Origin: Norana najaformis
Lineage: Eukaryota; Annelida; Clitellata; Crassiclitellata; Hormogastridae
DNA length: 64,000 nt
Assembly (NCBI GenBank): GCA_964023275.1
Contig: OZ029916.1
Location: 43,064,896-43,128,895, forward strand
Direction of reading: 5' to 3'
The notes under the pieces were generated by a model, which did not search any database, was not told where the DNA came from, and saw only the letters and a program-made list of their open reading frames with translations. This document shows positions 32,878 through 42,900 of this stretch, in pieces. Position 1 is the first letter of the stretch. Each line of letters opens with the position of its first letter. A program made the translations under genes and the position numbers.

Positions 32878-35800
32878 ACAGCAATTAGTTATTTTATAGA
32901 CCTACACACTCAATATAGCGCCTTTTAAGTATGTCACAATAGAAGTGCTTATAAGCTAGCAAACCGAAGTAGACTATCTCATACTGTATAGCTTGAATAC
33001 AGAGTCTTTATTGAAAGAAGAGTTGCCTATACATATGTATAAGCATATCTGCAGGCAGATGTATACAGCAGATTGCATATATCTAACTTATGTAGCCTCT
33101 ATAATTATAGCGCAGCTTCATGTAATGTAAGACGTTTTCATTTGTGTCTGTAGACGGCCCGTAAGCTGGCCATAACGGAAGTCGATCTCGAGAGGTCAGA
33201 AGGTCGAGTTCAGACAGCGGAAGCGTACGTATCAATGGATGGACTGGGTCAGACGGACGGATGAAAGGCTGAGAGCTCCGTCACTGTCGTGTTCGGGTGG
33301 TGCCAGTACCAAGTCTGGATAAAGGAGGAGGGCGACGTTAATCATCTTCGTTATGACACAGCGTCGTTAGACAGAAACTACACAAGGAAGGATTAATGGA
33401 TGGCCTAATGGAAGGATTAATGGAAGGATTAATGCACGTATTAGCGGACTACTTAACTGACGGACGGACTAACGGTGGACGGATGGACGAATGGAGGTTT
33501 AGAACCATCATTTCATTCACTGGTATCTAAACTAGATGTCTGCGGCGTTGTTATCATAGCAAACAAGGCGTCAATCGATGGCAGAAAGTTAAAACACATT
33601 CGGCAGTTGGAATGCGGTGCAGCAGCCTGGTCCAGAGTCAAGTACCAGAAATACAGAGATAAGCGACACGTCTGTGGATGCCATTCGAGAAAAGGAGTCT
33701 AACAGAAGCGAGTTTCGTGAATTGCGATACCTCGGACCAGCCACCGACAGAGCGCTGGCGATTGTTATATCATTGTCAGAGGAGGATTCGTTATATAGAA
33801 CTCACTGCTTCCAAGTTCTACAGACTTTCTTAGATATCTGATGACCTCTACATGTATAGGCCTAGGCCTACAGCGCCGTTTCCTTTATTTCAAAAAGCAT
33901 CGATCGATAGTTGCTCAAGTAAAATAGGCCTGTATTGTCAAACTGATAATCCGGTAAAGAAGTCCCGTCGACGGATAACTTCTAATCACCTGGATCCTAT
34001 AATTCATTTCAAGCGACACTAAATGAGCATAGAGCGATGTGTGCATGATATGGGGGTAGGGTCTGTGAGGTCGACGGGTAAGCGCGTGGGACGCTACTTC
34101 ATACATAATTGTAATGGTAAATTAATGCAAGTGTACACGTTTTTTTATAGCGACCGTATGGCCTCGATCCTGCTCGTTTTAAAATAAATAAATTTGGTAA
34201 GATCTTCACCACCGCTGCCCGTTGGAATTGTTGCCACGCCATTCACGGTACCTGTGTACGGATCGTGGTAGTAGAACTGGTGCTGCTGTATGCCAGGATA
34301 GAGATTCGTACCTATTGTGTGAATCCATTGGTCGCTGTGAATATAGCATTTGTTTTCTGTAGCTCTGAACGTCTGTGTAATTTGCAGTAAGATACTTGAG
34401 CTGGACGAAGAGTTGAAAGTCGTCGGTAACAACATGAGGTCGCTGGAAATTGCACAAGAAGAGGTAAGCTACATAAAGAGAGCAAGTCATCTTCTACTAC
34501 AAGCAGATCAATTTGCGGTTTCTATTATTAGTCTAAGCAGGAAACTTCTATATGGCCATTATAATAATTATAACAATTTGATATAATCTTATAATATGAC
34601 ATAAACAATTTCTTGGAAAATCTCATACATTGAGCAATAAGTGATCATTATCTAAATAGCTTTACCTTACCCTAAATTACCTCACCTTACACTATTAACT
34701 CACCTTACTCCATAATACCTCATCTTACCCTGTATTACATCACCCTTACCATGCAATATACAATTTATTCTCCTGTCTTTCAATGGCTCAGATCATTCTT
34801 GCTGGGATGCCTTAGGCTCTTTTTGCAGAGGTCTTTCCTCCACTACTTTCGTCTATAAGTCGCACCCTGAACCTTAGCTTTCATTAATTAATTAATTCAG
34901 TCATTCAGAACATTTATGTAATGCCCCTCCAAGATACATACTCAGAGGCACTCCGCGTTCAGTCCTGGCGAAAGAGAACAGTTTTCAAAGGTTTGTCGAA
35001 GGTGCATATCGTAGCATATGACGTTCCTGGTTTGAAAAACACGCTGATCGAAAGGGAGGTTATTCGAACTGGATGGCCAAACCACTGAAAAGCTCCGACG
35101 TACTACACACTTACATTTCTCAGCTTAATTTCTCACAACCCACCCTAACAGATCCTCTCCCTCTTCTCCCTCTGGTCTTCTGGCAACCGGACTTCGTTCT
35201 TGACATGACATCTTTGGACAACCCCACTGACCTGACACAGCACTCTTGAACAAGCTGGTGCCTTGCGCTTGACTTTCAAGTAGCAGTTTAGAAATTTCGA
35301 GTTTATGATTACGACTACATATTAACTGCGTATAATTCTGTACAAACGTTGTCGTCGTTTCGTTGTTTTGTCCTTTCGATAGACCTAGGCCTATGACCTA
35401 TGTAGGCCTATGTAGGCCTATGTAGGCTTATGTAGGCTTATGTAGGCCTATGTATAAGTTTCAACTGACTTGGACGCCTGTGATAATTTTAACTGTAGGC
35501 TCTGTTGCGACATGAGAGCTACGCACTGATGGTCCAGAACCTGACAGATCAACTCAAAGACGTACGTACAGATGTCCTATGTATAATTGAATATAGAATA
35601 CAGAATAGCTGATTGATGTCTTAAATCACACCATTTCACCGTCGTTTAGAATGTAAATGTAAATGTACATGTTTTATGGCTCATTTCTCCGGGTGAGATC
35701 CTTCACCACCGCTAATAATAATAATAATAATAAGACAATTTATATAGCGCCGTAGCACAGCCGAGGCCGAAGAAAAGGGCGCTGCACAAGGGTTGCCCGT

Positions 35801-37144
35801 TTGAATGGGCGCCACGACATTTAAGGTCCCGTATGCAGACCGTGCTGAAGATTAGGATACAGTGTTAATACAAGTATTTCACTTATGTATGCGTAGATTT
35901 ATATGAAGGATTGGTTAATACAACGCTTAGGCCTCATAGTGTATATAGGGCTTGTTTATGTATAACGTCTTTCTGTTCAGATAGGCCTACTCCAGCACAT
36001 GCATACCACCATACTATAGGCCTATGTCTGTATAGTCTATTGTTAATACGTAGTCTTATTCAAATATAGCACCACGAGGCTTCAAATGATTCTTTGTTTC
36101 CCGAATTCTCTGCCTCGACGGCCTAAAGATACACTTTCCTATGTCAAAATTCAAAGCCGAATGAAGCACAACGCACACGCAGCTATGTAGCATCAACAGG
36201 ACAAACCTTCCTTGGTGTTGAATATCTGTTTGATTTGCACCTTGGCGTAGGAGCTGCAGAAGGTGAATGGCAAAATGACCTTGAAGTTCAATGGCATTTC
36301 GCTGCCTGTATGCATGCATTAAAAATGCTTCAGAAGTTCTCTGGGCTGTTTCATGTATAATTATTTTGTTGAGTGAAGGGGAACCCCCCTCGCTGACGGG
36401 CCTCCAGTCCTCCACACCATCAACATGAACGGTGATGCATCTTGTCCATTTCCTCCTACCACAGTGGTATACCTTAATTAAATTATATGGCTAGAGATAA
36501 GCTATTTTGATTCTGTGATGATGTTGTAGGCTGAGACACGTGCTACGCAAGCAGAAAGAGCTGTGACTATGCTGCAGAAAGAAGTTGACAGACTGGAAGG
36601 TAAATTTTGTCTCACTGATTCTGGGGAAAGGAGGGAGGGAGTGGAGGGGAGGGGAAGGGAGTGGAGGAGAGGGGAGGGGAAGGAAGGGGAGGGGAGGGAT
36701 CGTTCCACCCAGATTTATTGACTTTGTTGGCTCTTGTTATTTCTGTCCTTTTAGACCGTAGACCTACGTGTTAGCTCTAGAAGCATTTAGCTAAATAAGC
36801 ATTTGGGAAGCCCGGTTAATGATAGCTGGTTCTGAACAGCTGCGGTCTACTGCAGCGGTGTCTAGCAAATGCGATGAACAACATTAACGCTCTCTACCGA
36901 ATAAACAATGATCGAGAGTTCCCGACAGACACACAGACAAATACACAGACACACAGAGACAGACAGACACACAGACAAACACACAGACAAATACACACAC
37001 ACAGACAGGAAGATGAGTTATTTAGTTCGTAGGCCTAACTGTTCTTTGATTTTTTTTTCAGATGAACTTGGCGGCGAGAGAGACAAATTCCGACTTGTAC
37101 TCGGTGAACTTGATTCGACCTTCACCGAACTCACCGGATTCTAA
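28421..37144 (+). CDS. TPM: Tropomyosin, nine exons, 284 aa (292 if the first ATG is used)
   Basis: Exons: 28421/28445-28558, 29942-30067, 30998-31131, 32109-32226, 33154-33224, 34388-34463, 35499-35561, 36530-36599, 37062-37144 (stop TAA 37142-37144). From the ATG at 28445 the lengths are 114, 126, 134, 118, 71, 76, 63, 70 and 83 nt. These are the lengths I know for the nine constitutive exons of vertebrate tropomyosins, and they sum to 284 codons. The whole protein is a coiled coil without proline. Landmarks: MSAIKKKM start, LTKRVRTMEEDFEATENKL, VLENRIFVDEERM, EEADRKYEETARKLAI, KILELDEELKVVGNNMRSLE, DAETRATQAERAVTMLQKEV and the end TFTELTGF. Tropomyosin polymerises head to tail along F-actin and gates myosin. 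The sequence is clearly diverged from typical invertebrate tropomyosins in exons 2 and 7. Two further in-frame ATGs lie upstream (28421, 28427). No alternative exons were recognised. Confidence 0.96.
28645..28905 (-). mobile_element. 5'-truncated LINE copy, antisense, in tropomyosin intron 1
   Basis: Tail aatcataatcgtaatcgc, then gatttctacagtgcccaacg, gaaccagcttattcacaggt and gtcagacagtcggacggcta, matching 39950-40205. Confidence 0.85.
29130..29310 (+). mobile_element. SINE family C, partial
   Basis: Carries the family body: gtctccaagcaatagaattc, ggcgtaagctttgaagtagc and gtcctgtgcgcagaac, without the tRNA head. It is diverged from the copy at 48255. Confidence 0.6.
29452..29523. repeat. (CTA)n microsatellite, about 24 units
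   Basis: Perfect CTA/ACT trinucleotide run in tropomyosin intron 1. Confidence 0.98.
30117..30234. repeat. Perfect 26-bp foldback around an AT tract, followed by (TA)n and (GA)n
   Basis: Positions 30117-30142 (start aaccattaatataaagg) and 30161-30186 are exact reverse complements with an AT/GT loop of 18 bp. A second TA run and a GA run follow to 30234. It lies in tropomyosin intron 2, 50 bp after the donor. Confidence 0.95.
30770..30915 (-). mobile_element. 5'-truncated LINE copy, antisense, short
   Basis: Carries gagcgcccaacgaaagctaa, ttcacagacgctcagtcaaa and caaaatcgataggcaagaag, ending 80 bp before tropomyosin exon 3. Confidence 0.85.
31205..31620. repeat. Tandem duplication plus GA/GACA-rich microsatellite
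   Basis: A 36-bp unit (containing cacatattacctggagaaac) is doubled at about 31205-31276. GAGA, GACA and GGGAGA repeats follow to about 31620, in tropomyosin intron 3. Confidence 0.9.
31690..31975 (-). mobile_element. SINE family C, full-length-looking, antisense
   Basis: On the minus strand a tRNA-like head (gtctatcgataacacgtttg, B-box-like gggttcgatttcg) leads into gaccctgggcaag, then the body. The tail side shows agtatcccatattcc and caaatgagacgtaggagagg. It lies in tropomyosin intron 3. Confidence 0.8.
32246..32878. repeat. 12-bp minisatellite, about 50 copies
   Basis: Tandem gttagttcttta with a few variants (tatt, ttca) and a pure (GTTA)n end at about 32832-32877, in tropomyosin intron 4. 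A copy of agccagagtacaatatcagt occurs on both sides of its start (32230 and 32328). Confidence 0.97.
34110..34290 (-). mobile_element. SINE family A, antisense, in tropomyosin intron 5
   Basis: Tail complement taatggtaaattaatgcaag, then atagcgaccgtatggcctcg, cttcaccaccgctgcccgtt and a worn cacggtacctgtgtacgg. It ends before exon 6 at 34388. Confidence 0.8.
35396..35455. repeat. 10-bp tandem repeat ctatgtaggc
   Basis: Six or so copies of ctatgtaggc/ttatgtaggc just upstream of tropomyosin exon 7, rich in TAGGCCTA. Confidence 0.9.
35648..35860 (-). mobile_element. SINE family A interrupted by an 80-bp retroelement end
   Basis: The SINE body breaks at accaccgct (35713) and resumes at tgcccgtttgaatgggcg (35794). 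The insert is an (AAT)n tail plus gacaatttatatagcgccg and cgaagaaaagggcgctgcac, the 3' end of another LINE/SINE in antisense. It is a clear nested insertion. Confidence 0.85.
36612..36700. repeat. GGGGA/GGAGT-rich purine tract
   Basis: About 85 bp of gggagtggaggagaggggag-type sequence, starting 13 bp after tropomyosin exon 8. Confidence 0.9.
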
Positions 37145-37971
37145 GTGGTGGCCCAATCAACCGAACCACATTTTCGTCCATGCAGCGATCGTTGTTCGTT
37201 CATGGACTGCGCAGTTCCCGCTTTCTCCAATCATAGCGCAAACGTAGAATGTCGACTGCAGTAGAAAAAGGGCGTGATCTGTAGACTGGGAAAGGGTCAC
37301 TTCGAACACTTAAACACACTGTTTGACTATTTCCCTCTGAAGTTACATCTCCACAAGCATTTCGCTCATGCCTTAATTTAGGTCTTTCCCAACTGCCTTA
37401 AACTGTATTTCCCATGAAAAATAATTTCCATCGTAGATTTCGCTCCTGTCCATAGCTAGGTAGCTTTAGGCAGATTTCACGAGCTGCCGCCAACAACCAC
37501 ATCTAACACCCTGATAGAGAACTCTTTCGAACTAATCTCTGTAGCACATCATTTGATAATTGCGACGAATTGCAATATCTAAGCAGTTCGTTTAGCTGTA
37601 ATTATTCAGAAATTTCTTAAATAGTTAATATTCTTCAAGAAGTCGAAGTCTTTTCAACGCAAATATAAACTTGTAGGCCTAGGTCTAGACCTTGTCAAAA
37701 CAGACAGTTCTTTTTAGCCCAAGGGTGCAGGCCCGCGTTGTGCCACTACACGGGGAAACTACATTGTCATATACGCACCATATCTTCAACATGTGACTCT
37801 GCAGTGTAGGTGTTGGCCACCTAAAGACCCAGTGAATATGACCATTAGGGTTAGGCCAGCTTACAGTATGTTTATGGATATAACTCACTTAATATATTTA
37901 GGCCTACACAAGTCAGCCCACCATGCAGTGTAGGCCTATATAATATAATCTGGGGATAGCATGTAGATGTA

Positions 37972-38110
37972 CACGGGACCTTAAAAGGCGTGGCGCCCAT
38001 TCAAACGGGCAGCGGTGGTGAAGGATCTCACCCGATCAATTCACTGAAAAATGGGCAGGGTCAAGGCCATACGATCGCTATAGAAAAACGTATACAATGA
38101 CATTGAGGCC
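37972..38110 (+). mobile_element. SINE family A, headless copy close to consensus
   Basis: Reads acgggaccttaaaaggcgtg, gcccattcaaacgggcagcg, tctcacccgatcaattcact and gcagggtcaaggccatacga. Confidence 0.85.
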
Positions 38111-39224
38111 AAATTTTCTTCTACAGTAATTGATTCAGATAAAGCACCCGATCCATCCTCGTTGAGCCCACATTGGGCCCATAACTATACCAACTGTAGG
38201 ACAGTGGCCGTCTGGAAAGCTTGGGTCGGATAAAGTGGAGACAACTCTAACTGAATTGAACGCTTTGGGAGATTTTCAGTCATGACAGTGAATTTTGGAT
38301 ATGAGAGTAATGCTTGGTTCTTGCAAGAGCTCGGTAAAATGCACTTTTCATGGCTTGGAGGCATTTGATTTGAACGGATTCGTTGTTAAGGAAAAGAGAA
38401 TTACGTAGAGGTCAAGCTTTAAATAGGCAATGGAAGAGGCGGCTTTGAATTCGCCTCTACCATTTAAGTCTATTCAACCAGTTGGAATATCTCTCCTCTT
38501 CAAACACTTGCTACAGCTTGATCCAACCACCTATGTTTACAAATTATATTTTAACTAGCCTACAAAATAAAGATCACGCACGTTCAGTGTCGTAGCTAGG
38601 TAAATGTAAATGTGAATGCACACGTTTTTGCTTTGGTGCCGGTGGCCAGTTCTGGCAGTCGCCCCCTCCCCCTTATAGACATTTTGAATTTTAACGAAGA
38701 ACAGCGAGTTAGAGAAACTTCATGAGCTGAATATCCTGCGATGACACCAAAAACTCATAACAAAACTAGTCAACTTTTCTAGCCTTGATTACTGAAAAGT
38801 CTTCGAGAACTTCACTGAAACCGATATCAGCGGATAGGCCTAATTCGTTTTCATTTTCCGAGACCAATCTACGCTTAGCTTTTTTTCTCTATTTTTGATA
38901 AGACCAGTGATACGCAACGATTGATGAACAAACTTTACTAAACTTTAATATTACACCTTACAAATATTTCACAACTTGATGACTCAGTGTCGTTGCCTAT
39001 ACCTTCGCCTCGCTGAACTTCCGTAAGGCCGGAGTCTTGTGGACTGATCTTCTGGATATTGACCTGATTTCTTGGCATTGGTGCGCCATTGGTTGATGTC
39101 TTGTGCATTAGACACCGGCGCATTAGAAGTTACTAGTTATTATTTGCCCAGATAAATAACAGATAAATATGAGACTTCAATCTGAGAACGCGAAGGGGAA
39201 GGAGGGGGCCCACATTACTTCGAT

Positions 39225-39655
39225 AATTCGATTTCTGGTAGATCTAACTTCAACAGGAACAGTTCTCATAATTATCGAACTGCAGATTTCTGCTTCTTTC
39301 TGTTCGATGATTTTCTGCTCGAAATGACAATTTTATGTTGAACATTCTATTTCTGGTAGATTTGTCTTCAACAGGATCAGTTCTTATATCGAACTTAAGA
39401 TTTCTGCTTTTTCTGTTCGATGATTTTCAATGATTTTCTGCTCGAAACGACAATTTTTTGTTGATCGTTCTATTTCTGGTTCAGTTCTCATACCGAACTT
39501 AAGATTTCTGCTTTTTCTGTTCGATGATTTTCAATGATTTTCTGCTCGAAACGACAATTTTTTGTTGATCGTTCTATTTCTGGTTCAGTTCTCATACCGA
39601 ACTTAAGATTTCTGCTTCTTTCTGTTAGATGATTTTTGACCATTCTCTGTTCGAA
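39225..39655. repeat. Tandem repeat of about 110-125 bp, four copies
   Basis: Each unit holds ttctatttctggt, agttctcat or agttcttat, atttctgctt, tctgttcgatgattttc and ctgctcgaaacgacaatttt. The second and third copies are almost identical. Confidence 0.9.
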
Positions 39656-39941
39656 AAACTTTTCGTCGTATCTCATTCAAGTCGATTTTCCAAAAGAACT
39701 TCGTTTCCAAGACACGAAACAATAAGGCCAAAAAAGACATCATCTATGTTGCGATGCCGTCATCTTGTTAATTGCAAAGTGATTTCTTTATTATTATTAT
39801 TATATGCGTCAAGTAAGCAAGTAAGTAATGTATTGACCCACACACCCCTATTTGTAATTCTTCCAAATTGAGAAGTATTGTTGAGCATAAATTGACTCGT
39901 AAAATAGTAGGCCTAATGATTGCGGCCTACAGCAATCGAGT

Positions 39942-42900
39942 TTATCGTAATCGTAATCGTAATCTCGAGATTTCTACAGCGCTCAACGAAAGCTAAGTCG
40001 CGGGAACCAGCTTATTCACAGGCGCTCAGTCAAAACAAAATCGATAGGCAAAAGGGTCAAGATCCAGGAGTCAGGCACTCAGACAGTCGGACGGCTACGG
40101 TGGATGCTGTTTTAAACTGAAGCGAGAAGAGAGATAAGAGGAAGAGGAACAATCAGGATAAGATTTCTGGAAAAGAAGTGTTTTCAGTCTTGAGTGAAAG
40201 ACCTGCGCAGAAACTGAAAGAGGTGAAGTGTTGGTGAGTTCGTATGATTGACCAGACAACTGTCGCAATTCAGGCGGGAGTTTATTCCAAAGGGGTGGGG
40301 CAGCTATGGCTATCGAGCGATTTCCAAATTTTAAGGATGAGGTGACGGGAGGGCGAAGAAGTGTTAGGACAGATGAGGAGCGGGTTGAACGGAGTGGTTG
40401 GATAGTAAATAATTGACGAAGATAGGAGGGTTGGGAGGATTGAAGTGTGTTGTAGGTGAGGGATAAGACTTTGTACTCTATTCGTTCTGGTATTTTAAGC
40501 CAGTGCAGTGATTTGAGAACAGGGGTGATGTGATGGTGTTTGAGGGTTTTGGTTACAGCACGTGCGAGAGCATTTTGGATAGCTTGTAGGCGATTTATCT
40601 GGGTTGTGTCAATATTGAGGAAAAGTGAATTGCAGTAGTCAAGTTTTGCATGGACTATGGATGTGGCAATGATAGATGCGGTTTTGAAGTCAAGCACAGG
40701 ACGGATTCTGCGAAGATCGCGGATATGCATAAAGCAAGAGCGGGAAAGATGGGTGATATGATCAGAAAAAGTAAGGTTCTGGTCGAAAATAACACCTAAA
40801 TTACGGACAAAGGAGTTAGTATTAAAGGTGTGGGTGGAGGCAGAGTCCAGGCTGAGGGAGATAGAGGGGTCAGGAATTTTCTTAAGCTGGTCACGTAGGC
40901 CGATAAGTATGAATTCAGTTTTAGATGGGTTCAGACATAAGAGATTAGATGTCATCCAAGAGGAGATTTGTTTAACCACACAAAGAAGATGATCTGTAGA
41001 TTCATTGAAACAATTTGGAGAGAAAGAGATGAATAGTTGGGTGTCATCAGCATAGAGGTGATGGTCAACGGAGGATGCTTTAATGAGTGAACTGAGTGGG
41101 GTAGTGTAGAGGATAAACAGAAGAGGTCCAAGAACGGAGCCTTGTGGAACTCCGCAAGTGAGAGGGCATGACTTAGAAGAGGCGTCCGAAGTTTTAACAG
41201 AGAAAGAGCGGGAGGAGAGATAAGACTGTATCCATAGGAGAGCAGTGTCAGCAAAACCAAACCAGGTTGAAAGTCGGTGGAGTAAGATATTGTGATCTAT
41301 GGTGTCGAAGGCTGCAGAGATATCGAGGAGACAGAGGCAAGAAACCTGTTGATGAGAAATGGCAGAAACAAGCTTGTTGTAGAGAGATGTCAGTAGAGTT
41401 TCGGTTGAGTGGCGTTTAGTAAAACCAGACTGGTGTGGGTTAATGAGTGAGTTAGAAGCTAAATAGTTATTGATTCGAGAGAGGACAATCCGTTCAGTTA
41501 ATTTGGAGATGAAAGTCAGGTTAGAAACAGGCCGGTAGTTAGAAAGGATTTCCTTGTCGAGAGATGATTTCTTGAGAAGAGGGGTAACAAGAGAGTGTTT
41601 AAAAAGAAGGGGAAAATTTCCAGTAGAGAGGGAGAGGTTAACTATTTTGGTAATAATTGGAACAAGGACAGATGCACAGTCTTTCAATAAGGAGGTAGGT
41701 ATAGGGTCAAGTTCACATTGTTTGTTTGGGAGAGATTTTAGCAGATTTAGTATTTCGGTCTCTGATGTAGGTTGAAAAGCAGAAAATGAGGATCGAGGTG
41801 GGGAAGGTGGGCTGTCATAGGTGGAAGAGGGAGCATCAGCAGCTGGATTGTTGGAGGTTTTGGAAAGTAGAGATTGAAGAGAGAGACGGAGGGTACTAAT
41901 TTTGTTCGAAAAGAAAGAACAGAACGAGTCGGCTATTGAAGAAGACGGAAGAGAATTTGGAAGTGGGCTAGATGAGTTCCGATGGAGGAGCTGGTTAATG
42001 GTTTTCCAGAGAAGGCGAGGGCTAGAGGATCGAGAACGAACTAGTGAGGAGTAAAATCTTTGTTTAGCTGCAGTAAGAAGGCGATGGTATTTATTTGTGG
42101 CAGATTTAAGGGCAGAGAGAAGTTGAGGATCCCTGGTGCGTTTATAGGCACGCTCAAGGCGTCGCCGGAAAGATTTGAAGGCCTGGAGATAGGAATTGAA
42201 CCAAGGATTGTTAGAGTGAGAACGGGATTTGGTAATAACAGGAGCATGCTTGTCAAGGATAGCGAAAAGAGTGGTGTTATAGGAAGAGAGAAGGTCATTC
42301 AGGGAGGAGGGTGGATTTAACACGAGGTCAGAACAGGAAATATCTTGTATGAAGGCTTCAATATTTATTGAACTGATGCGACGAAAAGAATGAAAGACAG
42401 GATCAGGACGTGGTGTCGGAAGAATGTTAAGATATGTAAAGATGGGGTAATGATCAGATGGCGTGTCAAAAGAGAAAGATATATCAGGTGATAGAGTGGA
42501 GAATGATGATGTGATAATAAGGTCAAGTGTGTGATTGTGAATGTGGGTGGGGAATTTGACATGTTGAACCAGATTAGTTGAGGACAATAGGGTGAGGAAT
42601 TCAGCAGCAAATGTGTCAGAGGGGTTATCGACATGTATATTGAAGTCACCTGTAATCAGAAATTCATGAGGTGTAGTGGCGGCAGTAGAGAGGAGGGTGG
42701 TAAATTCTTTCAGGAAGACCGATGGAGGACTTGAATATGAAGAGGAGGATGGAGGGCGATATACATTAAAGATAGTCAGATTTGTGTGAGGAAGTTTAAG
42801 AGTAACTGATGCACATTCAAAAGAGTGGAAACAGTAACCAGGTGAGTCTAAAACTGTGGCAGGTTCTCGGGTGAGAAAGGCAATACCACCTCCAGTTGGA

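Larger units (their letters stand above)
37145..39941. other. Tropomyosin 3' side and intergenic sequence
   Basis: No AATAAA is evident close to the tropomyosin stop. The stretch contains SINE A (37972-38110, plus; tail fragment 38599-38632, minus), a tandem repeat (39225-39655) and a piece at about 39010-39070 related to 15675-15760 (cttgtggactgatcttctgg). No exon was recognised. Confidence 0.5.

Noticed and set aside
32246-32878. Telomere-like repeat
   Set aside because: The unit gttagttcttta lacks TTAGGG or a known telomere unit.
33475-33841. Overlapping 75- and 74-aa frames in tropomyosin intron 5
   Set aside because: No similarity recognised and no good splice sites; left as unexplained intron sequence.
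36056-36415. 119-aa minus-strand frame in tropomyosin intron 7
   Set aside because: No recognisable domain or splice context; chance frame.
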